From an uncultured Crocinitomix sp. (GTDB lineage: Bacteria; Bacteroidota; Bacteroidia; Flavobacteriales_D; Crocinitomicaceae): DNA of 64,000 nt. The translations under genes and the position numbers were made by a program. The DNA lies in contig CAJQHR010000029.1 of the NCBI GenBank assembly GCA_905478225.1, positions 22,510-86,509 of the forward strand. Direction: 5' to 3'. Below, in pieces: positions 9,687-18,825 of this stretch (positions are counted from its first letter, which is position 1; every line of letters begins with the position of its first letter). Below the pieces are notes generated by a model. It made no database searches, was not told the origin of the DNA, and saw only the letters and a program-made list of their open reading frames with translations.

Positions 9687-9781
9687 TTTGTAATTAGCGA
9701 TTATCAACTCAGATAACGCGAAGCATGAGCCAAGGTCTATTGTCAAAGAGCGAGGCGATCTAACTTCTAAAATCTAAAAAA

Positions 9782-10465
9782 ATGCAATCAGTAATATTCG
9801 ATATGGACGGTGTCCTAATAGATTCAGAACCGTTATGGAAAATTGCCGAAGTAGAAGCTTTTGCGAAAGTTGGACTTGATTTAACCTATACCGATTGTGA
9901 AGAAACCGTGGGTTTACGAATAGATGAGGTGGTGCAATTGTGGCATGATAAGGTAAAGTGGACCTCAAAAACCGTGAAGGTAGTAGAGGCGGATATCGTT
10001 GATATCGTCATTCGAGAAATTAACATTCAAGGAAAAGCCCTGGCAGGCGTTCATGAGTCGTTAGAAATGATTCGTTCGGCAGGGTATAAAATTGGACTTG
10101 CAACTTCATCCTACGAGCGGATTATTGAGGCCGTTGTTGAAAAGTTAGGAATCGGCAATTATTTTGAAGTGATGCACTCTGCCGAACATGAATTAAACGG
10201 TAAACCACACCCGGCGGTATTTTTAAATTGTGCCAAAAAACTAAACGTGAATCCTAAAGATTGTTTGGTAATTGAAGATTCGTTTAATGGTGTCTTGGCG
10301 GCTAAAGCTGCCCGCATGAAGGTAATCGCAATTCCTGAAAAGACACATCAAATTGATCCAAGATTGGTAATTGCTGATTCATCTCTTGATTCGCTCCATG
10401 ATTTTAATTTAGCGGATGTATTGAAGTTTTGGGAACAAAGTTTAAGCCTCTCTTCGATCAAGTGA
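9782..10465 (+). CDS. hxpB: HAD-superfamily sugar phosphatase, HxpB/YniC-like
   Basis: The 227-residue cytosolic hydrolase has the HAD motif I FDMDGVLIDSEPLW, with nucleophile Asp7 and acid/base Asp9; motif II at ATSS (~100-103); the lysine in GKPHP (~140); and the acidic EDSFNG (~163-168). The cap region reads ETVGLRIDEVVQLW, matching the hexitol phosphatase HxpB (2-deoxyglucose-6-phosphatase) subgroup rather than beta-phosphoglucomutase. It would dephosphorylate sugar or hexitol phosphates. Start ATG follows a 95-base gap after the protease gene. The subgroup is a recognition call and substrate preference is inferred. Confidence 0.82.
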   Translation: MQSVIFDMDGVLIDSEPLWKIAEVEAFAKVGLDLTYTDCEETVGLRIDEVVQLWHDKVKWTSKTVKVVEADIVDIVIREINIQGKALAGVHESLEMIRSAGYKIGLATSSYERIIEAVVEKLGIGNYFEVMHSAEHELNGKPHPAVFLNCAKKLNVNPKDCLVIEDSFNGVLAAKAARMKVIAIPEKTHQIDPRLVIADSSLDSLHDFNLADVLKFWEQSLSLSSIK

Positions 10466-10531
10466 ACTCATCTTTTACAATTATACAATAGGGGCACCTA
10501 GTTTTAAGTTTCTCATTGGAAACTAAAACAA

Positions 10532-10603
10532 ATGAAACGATTGGCCTATTTAATTTTTTTAACCTATTTCGTAATAGCAATAATCGTTGGACTATCATCA
10601 TGA
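10532..10603 (+). CDS. Possible 23-residue membrane peptide
   Basis: An ATG at 10532 opens a 23-codon frame, MKRLAYLIFLTYFVIAIIVG followed by LSS and TGA: a positively charged tip and one transmembrane helix. An imperfect hairpin (GTTTTAAGTTTC / GGAAACTAAAAC, 10501-10530) immediately precedes it. Looks like a small membrane protein, but chance cannot be excluded and no ribosome binding site is evident. Confidence 0.3.
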   Translation: MKRLAYLIFLTYFVIAIIVGLSS

Positions 10604-10612
10604 CTTAGCAAA

Positions 10613-10643
10613 TAAAAACCCGCGTCTAAATATTAGAAGCGGG
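10613..10643 (-). terminator. Rho-independent terminator of the 10672-11607 gene
   Basis: On the minus strand a GCCCGC...GCGGG stem (CCCGC at 10619-10623 pairing with GCGGG at 10639-10643) is followed by TTTTTATT. It lies about 30 bases past the stop of the lipoprotein gene. Confidence 0.75.
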
Positions 10644-10671
10644 CTCACTAACTTAAGGCTTACTTATGTTC

Positions 10672-11607
10672 TTAAGGTAAAGCGTCTATTAAAGTGACTA
10701 GTGCGTCTTCAGTGATTGCTGCAAAATCATCTATGTTTTGCACATGATTGTCTATAATCGTTGCGGACTGAATGCTGCAGTGTAGTTCATCACCTACAAT
10801 TCCAACCGCAATAAAGTGAACTTCTAATCCGATTGGAATTAATCCATAATGTTCCGAAAATCGATCTCCTGTCCAAACGTCAAACTGTGCTAATGCATTT
10901 GATTCTCCATCATACGAAATATAAACTTCAGTATTGGTATCGTCAAAACCTTCCGGTAATTCTGCAAAAATTTCAGTTTTAGGTCTTGGGTCAGAATAAA
11001 ATTTGTCAATATTTGTCCATCCCCATTCACCGGGTAAGATTTCATATGACAATGCAACTCCAGTGCAATCTTCACCTTCATTTAAAATGCTGTCTGCAGC
11101 CATTTCCCACAGCAAATCTTCCTCATCTGAGATGTTTACGAATTTACGCATGCTTGGATCATAATCGTCAATTGGGGTCGATAATGTCATTGGAGACGTT
11201 AAAGTTAATTCAGTACCGAATTGAGAAATGCTAACATAAAATTCTCCTTGAGAAATTAAGGTGGTGTGATTCGAGCCTTTTTTGCCCATTGTGGCTTTAT
11301 TCATCAAAACCATTTCAGATTTTTTGTCAATCTCAATCAACGCTACTTGAACATCACCAGTCACCAAATTTCCTTCTGAATCGACTAGAGCGTCAGCAGC
11401 TAAATAGAGAGATGTTCCTTTTTCACCGTAAATGTAAATTGGAGAATTAGCATTGACAGAGAAATTTTGAGTCGCCTCTTCAATATTATCACTATTAAAC
11501 GCGATTAGAGCAGCTGCGTCTGGTGCAGGTGGTGGAACTGGATCGGATTTCTTACATGCGAAACTTATAAATACCAGTCCTCCTATTAAATAATGCGTAT
11601 TTTTCAT
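10672..11607 (-). CDS. Lipoprotein of unknown function, intact copy of a tandem pair
   Basis: The 311-residue product starts MKNTHYLIGGLVFISFACKK, a signal peptide with the lipobox SFAC, followed by a Pro-rich linker (DPVPPPAPD). The body has GEKGTSLYLAADALVDSEGN, a beta-rich ZU5-like look seen in Bacteroidota surface lipoproteins, and a C-terminal half with PGEWGWTNIDKFYSDPRPKT. It is clearly paralogous to the broken gene just upstream (11667-12676): about half the residues match, including the entire GEWGWTNIDKFYSDPRPKTE block. It has its own promoter and terminator. Function is unknown. Confidence 0.75.
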   Translation of the reverse strand: MKNTHYLIGGLVFISFACKKSDPVPPPAPDAAALIAFNSDNIEEATQNFSVNANSPIYIYGEKGTSLYLAADALVDSEGNLVTGDVQVALIEIDKKSEMVLMNKATMGKKGSNHTTLISQGEFYVSISQFGTELTLTSPMTLSTPIDDYDPSMRKFVNISDEEDLLWEMAADSILNEGEDCTGVALSYEILPGEWGWTNIDKFYSDPRPKTEIFAELPEGFDDTNTEVYISYDGESNALAQFDVWTGDRFSEHYGLIPIGLEVHFIAVGIVGDELHCSIQSATIIDNHVQNIDDFAAITEDALVTLIDALP

Positions 11608-11635
11608 AATCTGTTTTTTTTATTAGTACAAGACC

Positions 11636-11643
11636 CAAATTTA
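11636..11643 (-). promoter_or_regulatory. Promoter of the 10672-11607 lipoprotein gene
   Basis: On the minus strand TAAATTTG (11643-11636) is preceded by TTCA exactly 19 bases upstream, close to the Bacteroidota TTTG-N19-TAnnTTTG pattern. It sits in the gap between the two paralogues. Confidence 0.5.
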
Positions 11644-11666
11644 GATGGTTGTCTCAGCTTAATGAA

Positions 11667-12676
11667 TTAGGGTAAATCGTCTATTAAAGTAATAAGCGCA
11701 TCTTCACTAATTTCTGTAAATCCATCAATGGTTTGTACATGATTTTCAGTGATAGTGGCAGGGATGTTTGTATAGTTAAGTTGTCCGCTAATTTTTATAA
11801 CAGCAATAAAATGTGCTTCTAGACCAATCGGAATCAAACCATAATGCTCTGTAAATCGACCATCTTCCCAAACGTCAAATTGAGCTAGCGCTTTCGATTC
11901 TCCGTCATATGAAATGAAAACCTCTGTATTTGTATTGCCTAGTCCATCTGGTAATTCTGCGTAAATCTCTGTTTTTGGTCTTGGATCTGAATAGAATTTA
12001 TCTATATTCGTCCATCCCCATTCACCTGGCAATATTTCGAAAGCAGAAACTCCCTCCATACCACCATCCGGATCTAGAAGGCTGTCAGCAGCCATCTCCC
12101 AAGGCATTTCTTCTGCATCAGATGTGTTAAAAATTTTCGCATATCGGGATCAAAGTCCCCTAAAAAGGATTGAACGTACATTGGCGTTGTAGAAGTTACT
12201 TCTTGACCATCTTGGGAGATTGAGATGTAAAATTCTCCGTTAGAAACTAATGTGGCATGCTCACCGGTCGGTTTTAAGCCCGTAGTCGCTTTATTTAACA
12301 TTAGCATTTCAGATTTTTTGCTCACCTCTATCAATTCGATATCTACTAAACCCGTGATTAGATCCCCATCTGCATCAATTAAACTATTTGGTGCAAGTGA
12401 ATGGTATGTTCCCTTTTCTCCTGTTAAACTAATCACAGCGTTTGCGTTTTGAGAAAAGTGTTGAGTAGCTGCTTCAATATTTGTTGAAAAGAAGTTGGCT
12501 AAAGCAACGTCTGAACCAATTGGGATTTCCATTATTCCGGTAGAGTCATTGGCACCAGTTTCTTCAACTATCGGATCATCTCCAACAATAGGAGGATCAA
12601 TTATGGTTTCTTTTTCGCAGGAAAAACTAAGCAATAGAATTCCTGTTGCCATAAGGCAATATTTTAAATTTTTCAT
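11667..12676 (-). pseudogene. Frameshifted paralogue of the neighbouring lipoprotein
   Basis: Two overlapping frames together encode one protein. The 5' part (start 12676) has the lipoprotein signal ...LLLSFSCEK and runs to DFDPDMRKF. The 3' part continues with NTSDAEEMPWEMAADSLLD and ends ...ALITLIDDLP. The intact neighbour reads DYDPSMRKFVNISDEEDLLW over the same junction. The shift lies at a run of five A (plus strand 12129-12133; T5 in the gene); one more base there restores a ~336-residue protein. Either a true pseudogene in a duplicated pair or a homopolymer sequencing error. Stop at 11667. Confidence 0.8.
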
Positions 12677-12840
12677 CAGTTTAATATTATGTTATTAGGT
12701 TAAATTTATTGAACGGGTTCGATATTAGTAAGCAGTAGAACCTGAACAAATGAATCATGAAACGCTTCATAGATAAAACGCAATGTTGTTTTAAAAGGTT
12801 GCATAATCCATTTTATTCAAAGGATACAAAGTATATTTCC

Positions 12841-12848
12841 TAAATTTG
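12841..12848 (+). promoter_or_regulatory. -7 box (TAAATTTG) 7 bases before the AAA+ ATPase start
   Basis: Perfect TAnnTTTG; the ATG at 12856 lies where transcription should begin, predicting a leaderless or nearly leaderless mRNA for the ATPase-peptidase pair. Confidence 0.5.
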
Positions 12849-12855
12849 CACCTGC

Positions 12856-13554
12856 ATGAATAGTTTATACTTAACCAATCTGGCCTCGGTAGAATTAGAA
12901 GAGGTTGTTTTTGACGAAAGTTTATCGAATCATATCAACGATTTTCTAGATGAATATACGCACAAGGAAATCCTTGAGTCGTATGATTTGCCTGTAGCGA
13001 ACAAACTCTTTTTATACGGGCAAACCGGCTGTGGAAAAACCATGACTGCCAAGGCGCTTGCTACCCGTTTAAATAAAAAAATATTCATTGTTAATTTAAG
13101 CTCAATTGTATCTTCAAAATTAGGCGAGACGGCTAAAAATTTGGCAGCGCTTTTTAAAAATGTAGAGCATAAAAAAGCCGTGCTATTTTTCGACGAATTT
13201 GATTCGTTAGGAAGTATGCGTGATTATGACAATAACGATACAAGTGAAATGAAACGGGTGGTAAATACCATCTTACAATTGATTGATGCTTTTCCAAAAG
13301 ATTCCATATTGATTGGCGCCACGAATCAAATTCAACTTATTGATGAAGCTTTGTTACGGCGATTTGATTTAAAATTGGAATTTACAACACCGCCAAAAGA
13401 GGTCTTGGAGGAATATTACACGAAATTACTCGCGAATTACCCGGCTCAATACCGAACAATTGATCGCGTGTATGACATATCATTTGCAGATGCACGAAAT
13501 TTAGTTTTTACACGGGTTAAAAAAAATATAATCGCTTTAGAAGTGAATAAATAA
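12856..13554 (+). CDS. AAA+ family ATPase, single domain
   Basis: The 232-residue protein is almost only an AAA core: Walker A GQTGCGKT at 55-62, Walker B LFFDEFDS at ~110-117, sensor 1 at IGATNQ (~152-157) and an arginine pair LLRRFD (~166-171). The lid domain is short and there is no obvious partner domain, so it probably acts on or with another protein. It lies 5 bases upstream of the isoaspartyl peptidase gene and should share its transcript; beyond that come cyanophycinase and cyanophycin synthetase. A role in remodelling cyanophycin enzymes or granules is inference from position only. Confidence 0.85.
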   Translation: MNSLYLTNLASVELEEVVFDESLSNHINDFLDEYTHKEILESYDLPVANKLFLYGQTGCGKTMTAKALATRLNKKIFIVNLSSIVSSKLGETAKNLAALFKNVEHKKAVLFFDEFDSLGSMRDYDNNDTSEMKRVVNTILQLIDAFPKDSILIGATNQIQLIDEALLRRFDLKLEFTTPPKEVLEEYYTKLLANYPAQYRTIDRVYDISFADARNLVFTRVKKNIIALEVNK

Positions 13555-13559
13555 TTAGC

Positions 13560-14489
13560 ATGAATACATTTTCAATAGCAATACACGGCGGTGCAGGAAC
13601 TCTAGTTAAGGGCATGATGACACCTGAAAAAGAAATCGAATATCGTTCGGCACTGAAAAACGCGTTAGATGGTGGCTATCAGGTTTTAGAGAATGGCGGG
13701 ACCGCAGTTGATGCCGTGGAAGAGGCAGTGAAGCGATTAGAAGATTCATATTTGTTTAATGCGGGTAAAGGAAGTGTTTTTACAGCAGCTGAGACGCATG
13801 AAATGGATGCTTCTATTATGGATGGAGAGAGCCTAAATGCGGGGGCAGTTTCGTTAATAAGCGGAATTAAAAACCCGGTGAGTTTAGCACGTGATGTAAT
13901 GGATAAAAGCGAGCACGTTTTCTTAGCGGGTGACGGCGCAATGGAATTTGCAAAAAATAACAATCATGCCATTGAGGATAGCGCTTATTTTTATGATGAA
14001 TTTCGGCATAAACAATGGATTGAAATTAAAGATACAGATAGCTTTCAATTGGATCACGCTAAGAAAAAAGATTCAAAATTCGGAACCGTTGGGGCAGTGG
14101 CATGTGATCAAAAGGGAACTATTGCGGCCGCCACATCTACTGGTGGAATGACGAATAAGAAGTTTGGACGTGTAGGGGACAGCCCAATGATTGGAGCAGG
14201 GAATTATGCAAACAATGAGACCTGTGCCATTTCTTGTACTGGAAGCGGAGAATATTTCATTAGGGGAGTGGTAGCTTATGATGTGGCTTGTTTAATCGAG
14301 CATAAGGAGATGTCATTAGCGGCTGCAGCGACAGAGGTGATTAGTAAACGTGTACTAAAATTGGGAGGTGATGGAGGCCTTATTGCTATCAATGCAAATG
14401 GCGAAATTTCTATGCCTTTTAATACGGAAGGAATGTATCGCGCTTCTAAATCTTCTAATGGGGAAGAGGTAGTTTCTATCTATAAATAG
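13560..14489 (+). CDS. iaaA: Isoaspartyl peptidase / L-asparaginase (Ntn hydrolase)
   Basis: This plant-type asparaginase family enzyme self-cleaves before a threonine and hydrolyses beta-aspartyl (isoaspartyl) dipeptides and asparagine. The 309-residue protein opens with AIHGGAGTL and has the processing site FGTVGAV with nucleophile Thr176, followed by AAATSTGGMTNKKFGRVGDS, the substrate pocket, and TGSGEYFIR. Length is normal. No signal peptide, so cytosolic. With CphB and CphA next door, the natural substrate is probably beta-aspartyl-arginine released from cyanophycin, as known for such enzymes in cyanobacteria and other cyanophycin users. ATG start, 5 bases after the ATPase. Confidence 0.92.
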   Translation: MNTFSIAIHGGAGTLVKGMMTPEKEIEYRSALKNALDGGYQVLENGGTAVDAVEEAVKRLEDSYLFNAGKGSVFTAAETHEMDASIMDGESLNAGAVSLISGIKNPVSLARDVMDKSEHVFLAGDGAMEFAKNNNHAIEDSAYFYDEFRHKQWIEIKDTDSFQLDHAKKKDSKFGTVGAVACDQKGTIAAATSTGGMTNKKFGRVGDSPMIGAGNYANNETCAISCTGSGEYFIRGVVAYDVACLIEHKEMSLAAAATEVISKRVLKLGGDGGLIAINANGEISMPFNTEGMYRASKSSNGEEVVSIYK

Positions 14490-14730
14490 AAAGTAAAACA
14501 CTGCTAAAGTTTCCGCCGATTTAATCTTTCAATTCACGAAAACAGAATGGATAAATTGAAGTAGCAATTTGCGACCTCGAGATGGGGCGGACGTCGAACA
14601 TTACCCTATATCTATACAGAGCACGGCGTTTTAATGCTTTAAAGTGTACTGAGCAGTAAACGGGCAATTGCTGTGAATAGTTAATCAAAAAAAAGCTGAA
14701 CTAGTTTTTATTAAAGGATAAGAATGCGTG

Positions 14731-15594
14731 TTAAACGAATGGTGCGTCAATTGGAAGCACTTTAATTTTGCGAGTTTTAATTTCAAATTGATCGCCATTT
14801 GATAAAACATGTGTAACCATATTTGTAATGGTCATTGGTGTTCCTTCTTTGAGTTCATCAATTGTGTTATGACCTAGATTTCTGGCGTCAAAAACAATGA
14901 CCATACCCGATCCAATTACTTCGAATTCACTATTGTTACGTATAATCAAACCTGTATCTTCTGCTAGTCCAATTCCTATTAAATCAGGGAAATGTGCAAC
15001 GGATTCAGTCAGACGGCCAAAACGCCCTCTTTTAATGAAATGCGAATCAATGACTAAATGCGGTGTAAAACTCATTCCTTTTCCCAATCCAACTACGCCT
15101 TTTCTAAATGACTCTGAACTATTACCATGCGTTATCATTTCTTCAGACATACACATGGCTCCGGCGCTAGTACCTGCAATTACAAAATCCTCGTTTAAAT
15201 AACGTTCCTGCATTATTTTATGGATTGTCGTACCGGAAATTTTTGATGTTATTTTAGATTGATCTCCACCTGAAAACATCACGCAGTCCGCAGTCTTAAT
15301 CATTTCAATAGATTCCTCTTTTTCAGAATCCGCTTTTTCACGAATATCTAAGAAATGAATGTTGGTGCAACCCAATTTCTCAAAAGCTTCTTTGTAGTTT
15401 ACACAAACTTCGTCCGGAATACTAGAGGCCGTTGGAATTAGAATGATTTTCGCATCAATCCCACCCGCTTCTCTTACGACATGATATAATATTCCTTCAT
15501 CAATAAATTCAAGCGTATGCATTTCATCTTCGCCGCCTTTGTCTTCATTCCCCCCAATTGGTATTAATACCCCCCTAGCAATAGAATTTATCAT
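14731..15594 (-). CDS. cphB: Cyanophycinase
   Basis: CphB is a serine exopeptidase of family S51 that releases beta-Asp-Arg dipeptides from cyanophycin. The 287-residue protein begins with GVLIPIGGNEDKG, has MFSGGDQSKI (~106-115), the nucleophile elbow GTSAGAMCMSE with Ser143, and the C-terminal LAEDTGLIIRNN typical of the family. No signal peptide is evident, so it is the intracellular type. Transcribed divergently from cphA with a 191-base shared upstream region. Identification is strong. Confidence 0.94.
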   Translation of the reverse strand: MINSIARGVLIPIGGNEDKGGEDEMHTLEFIDEGILYHVVREAGGIDAKIILIPTASSIPDEVCVNYKEAFEKLGCTNIHFLDIREKADSEKEESIEMIKTADCVMFSGGDQSKITSKISGTTIHKIMQERYLNEDFVIAGTSAGAMCMSEEMITHGNSSESFRKGVVGLGKGMSFTPHLVIDSHFIKRGRFGRLTESVAHFPDLIGIGLAEDTGLIIRNNSEFEVIGSGMVIVFDARNLGHNTIDELKEGTPMTITNMVTHVLSNGDQFEIKTRKIKVLPIDAPFV

Positions 15595-15624
15595 TTGATC
15601 GTATTTAAATTTTTTGAGTCATTA

Positions 15625-15632
15625 CAAATTTA
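15625..15632 (-). promoter_or_regulatory. -7 box (TAAATTTG on minus strand) for cphB
   Basis: TAnnTTTG match about 30 bases upstream of the cphB ATG within the AT-rich divergent region. No clear -33 box at N19. The cphA promoter on the other strand could not be assigned with confidence. Confidence 0.35.
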
Positions 15633-15785
15633 CAGTATTTGGTGAAAAAAATGATATATTTATAACAATTCGTTAACCGTTGTTTCTTAAAAACAGGTTA
15701 ACTTTTGACTTATAAAAATAACAAATTACCAATTGTTGAGGGAGGAGGGATTTTCTTCTGAACTTATAGAGAAAAGATTAAACCT

Positions 15786-18416
15786 ATGGAAATACGCAGT
15801 ATAAATGGAATGAGAGGCCCAAATTATTGGTCGGTACGCCGTCACAAACTAATTGTTATGGTGTTGGATTTAGAGGAGATGGAAGAACGTCCGTCGAATA
15901 AAATTGATGGATTTAGTGACCGATTGCAAGCATTGTTTCCTGGTATGTATGAACATAGATGCTCTGTTGGCACGGCGGGCGGTTTTTTTCAACGCGTAGA
16001 AGAAGGCACTTGGATGGGGCATATTATTGAGCATATTGCGCTTGAAATTCAGTCGCTAGCTGGAATGGAAGTTGGTTTTGGTCGCACGAGAGGATATGGG
16101 GAAGAAGGGGTTTATAATGTGGTATTTGCTTATACAGAGGAAAAAGTTGGGCGTTTTGCAGCAAAAGCTTCAGTAGCAATTTGCGAAGCACTTATTGATG
16201 GTAAGGATTATGATTTGGACGCGGATATTCAAGAAATGCGTGAGATCAGGGAGGATGAGCGCCTTGGACCAAGTACTGGCTCAATTATCGAAGAAGCTGA
16301 ATCTCGTGGAATTCCATGGATTCGTTTAAATAAATATTCCTTATGCCAATTAGGTTATGGAGCGAACCAAAAAAGAATTCAAGCCACAGTTACAAGTGAA
16401 ACGAGTAGCATTGGGGTTGAAATTGCATGTGACAAAGAAGATACGAAGCATTTATTAGAACAAGCTGAGGTCGAAGTACCTCGCGGAGATATTATTCGAA
16501 GAGAATGTAGTTTAGAAGAAACATGTCGCTATGTGGGGTACCCATTGGTGATTAAACCAGTCGGTGGAAATCATGGTCGCGGTATTACCGTAGGTGTTGA
16601 AAATTTGGAAGATGCAACTATTGCATTTCATGCGGCGAAAGAAGTTTCAAGCGCAGTTATTGTAGAGAAAATGATAATTGGTGAGGATTATCGTTTATTG
16701 GTAATTAACAATGTTTTAGTAGCGGCTTCAAAACGAACTCCTGCGCATGTAATTGGGGATGGAAAATCAACAGTTCGCGAATTAGTGGATATCGTGAACT
16801 CTGATCCTAGAAGAGGCTATGGACATGAAAATGTGTTAACTCAAATTACAATTAACGATTTGACTAAGAGCATTTTAAAAGGTGAGGGATATACTGAGGA
16901 AAGTGTGATTGCTGAAGGAGAAATGCTGATTTTAAAAGATACGGCAAACTTGTCGACAGGCGGAACGGCTGAGGATGTTACAGATATTGTCCATCCTGCA
17001 AATGTTTCAATGGCAGAGCGAATTTCAAAAATAATTGATCTAGATATTTGTGGAATTGACATCATGACAACTGATATCTCGCAACCATTAGCCGAAACTG
17101 GAGGCGCCGTGCTTGAAGTAAATGCTGGACCAGGATTCAGAATGCATTTAGCACCAACTAAAGGCTTACCAAGAAATGTGGCTGGCCATGTCATTGATAA
17201 ATTATTTCCACAAGGAAATACTGGCCGAATTCCAATCATAGCTATTTCTGGTACGAACGGTAAAACAACAACAACACGTTTGATTGCGCACATGATGAAG
17301 ATGACGGGTTACCGCGTAGGCTATACAACTACGGACGGTGTGTATATTCAGAACAGGCTATTAATGACTGGTGACTGCACTGGGCCTGCGAGTGCAGAAT
17401 TTGTATTGAAAGATCCAACGGTTAATCTAGCCGTTTTGGAATGTGCGCGTGGCGGATTGTTAAGAGCTGGTTTAGGATTTAAAAAATGTGACATTGCAAT
17501 TGTAACAAATGTTTCGGCAGATCATTTAGGATTAAAAGGAATTCATACGGTTGAACAGTTAGCGAAAGTAAAAGGTGTTGTACCCGAAACGGTATTGCCT
17601 GATGGTTATGCCATTTTAAATGCAGATGATGATTTAGTGTATGAAATGCGCCGTAACGTAGATTGTAACGTAGCACTTTTCTCCATGGATGAGGAAAACC
17701 CTAGAATTAAAGCTTTACAGCGTATAGGAGGAATTTGTGCGGTTTTTGAAAACGGTTATGTCACCATTTGTCGTGGAGAATGGAAAATGCGTGTGATGCG
17801 TGTTGAAGAAATTCCTTTGACCTATGGCGGTAAGGCTGAATTTATGATTCAGAATGTATTGCCAGCAATTTTAACAGCAAACATTCAAGGCATAAGTATT
17901 GAGGATATGCGCGCAGCATTGGAAACATTTATTCCTTCAGCTTCGCAAACACCAGGGCGTTTGAATTTATTTGAGTTCAATGACTTTAATGTGCTTTTAG
18001 ATTATGCACATAATCCAGCAGGAATGCGAGCCTTGAAAAAGTTTGTCGATAATATGGAGGCAACTGTCAAAGTTGGTATTATTGCCGGAATTGGTGATCG
18101 AAGAGTCGAGGATAATAATGAAATGGGGGCGATTGCCGCAGAAATGTTTGATGAAATCATTATTCGCCAAGATAAAAAGCTAAGGGGTAAAACAGAAGAG
18201 GAGTTAATTAAAATGTTAAGTGATGGTATCAAACAGAAAGATCCCAAGATCAAAACAACAATTATTCCTTCTGAAAAAGAAGCGATCACATATGCGATTA
18301 AAAATGCTGTGAAAGGTTCTTTAATTGTATTGAGCAGTGATGTAATTCCCGAGGCGCTTGATTTAGTGAAACACTTTAAAGAGATGGAGTTGCGTGGCGA
18401 ACCTATGGAGGCTTAG
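15786..18416 (+). CDS. cphA: Cyanophycin synthetase
   Basis: CphA polymerises aspartate and arginine into multi-L-arginyl-poly-L-aspartate using ATP. The 876-residue protein has the N-terminal CphA domain (~1-160), an ATP-grasp domain (~210-470; KPVGGNHGRG at ~257-266 and EVNAGPGFRMH at ~444-454) that adds Asp, and a Mur-ligase-like domain (~480-870) with P-loop GTNGKTTTTR at 489-498 and the late DYAHNPAG motif that adds Arg. Length is typical of CphA1. A GGGAGGAGGG purine-rich stretch lies about 40 bases before the ATG. Cytosolic, forming insoluble granules; clustered with cphB and the isoaspartyl peptidase. Confidence 0.96.
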   Translation: MEIRSINGMRGPNYWSVRRHKLIVMVLDLEEMEERPSNKIDGFSDRLQALFPGMYEHRCSVGTAGGFFQRVEEGTWMGHIIEHIALEIQSLAGMEVGFGRTRGYGEEGVYNVVFAYTEEKVGRFAAKASVAICEALIDGKDYDLDADIQEMREIREDERLGPSTGSIIEEAESRGIPWIRLNKYSLCQLGYGANQKRIQATVTSETSSIGVEIACDKEDTKHLLEQAEVEVPRGDIIRRECSLEETCRYVGYPLVIKPVGGNHGRGITVGVENLEDATIAFHAAKEVSSAVIVEKMIIGEDYRLLVINNVLVAASKRTPAHVIGDGKSTVRELVDIVNSDPRRGYGHENVLTQITINDLTKSILKGEGYTEESVIAEGEMLILKDTANLSTGGTAEDVTDIVHPANVSMAERISKIIDLDICGIDIMTTDISQPLAETGGAVLEVNAGPGFRMHLAPTKGLPRNVAGHVIDKLFPQGNTGRIPIIAISGTNGKTTTTRLIAHMMKMTGYRVGYTTTDGVYIQNRLLMTGDCTGPASAEFVLKDPTVNLAVLECARGGLLRAGLGFKKCDIAIVTNVSADHLGLKGIHTVEQLAKVKGVVPETVLPDGYAILNADDDLVYEMRRNVDCNVALFSMDEENPRIKALQRIGGICAVFENGYVTICRGEWKMRVMRVEEIPLTYGGKAEFMIQNVLPAILTANIQGISIEDMRAALETFIPSASQTPGRLNLFEFNDFNVLLDYAHNPAGMRALKKFVDNMEATVKVGIIAGIGDRRVEDNNEMGAIAAEMFDEIIIRQDKKLRGKTEEELIKMLSDGIKQKDPKIKTTIIPSEKEAITYAIKNAVKGSLIVLSSDVIPEALDLVKHFKEMELRGEPMEA

Positions 18417-18437
18417 GCTTTTCTTTTTATCTAAAAA

Positions 18438-18793
18438 ATGAAAATTAATTGTACTTGCGGTTCAGTGATCCTAGATAATTACGATTATTTGAGGAATAAG
18501 GGACGTTTAATATCAGATACCCATTGGTTTGATTTCTGGGAGTCGATAGATAATGCTGTTGAAAAATCAGGAGGGAGCGTAAAAGAGAAAGAATATCCTG
18601 CCATGCAATTGAGACAGATGAGCCTTCTAAACTAATATTGGAATGCCGGAATTGTGGAAAATTATTTTTTAACACAAAAAGTGGCGAATTAATCACATTC
18701 TCTACAGATAATAGGAAGTACAATGCGGTTTTGGATAAGAATGAATCGAACGAAGATCGCAATGAATTCATAAAATCCTTACCCAAAAAGTAA
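18438..18793 (+). pseudogene. Frameshifted zinc-ribbon protein
   Basis: The first frame (ATG 18438) gives MKINCTCGSVILDNYDYLRN ... GGSVKEKEYPAM and then stops at 18635. One base earlier in phase the sequence continues as AIETDEPSKLILECRNCGKL FFNTKSGELITF and runs to a stop at 18791-18793. Joined, this is a ~118-residue protein with CxC near the N-terminus and CRNCGK later, a zinc-ribbon arrangement. One base appears to be missing around 18590-18605. A similarly built, also frameshifted, zinc-ribbon gene lies at 48308-48789. Function unknown. Confidence 0.65.
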
Positions 18794-18825
18794 ACTCCAA
18801 AAGACTAACATCTAAGATCTCGAAA

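Noticed and set aside
12856..13554. AAA+ ATPase plus nearby subtilase as a defence system
   Set aside because: The protease is 3 kb away, exported by a signal peptide and separated by opposite-strand genes; the ATPase pairs with the isoaspartyl peptidase instead.
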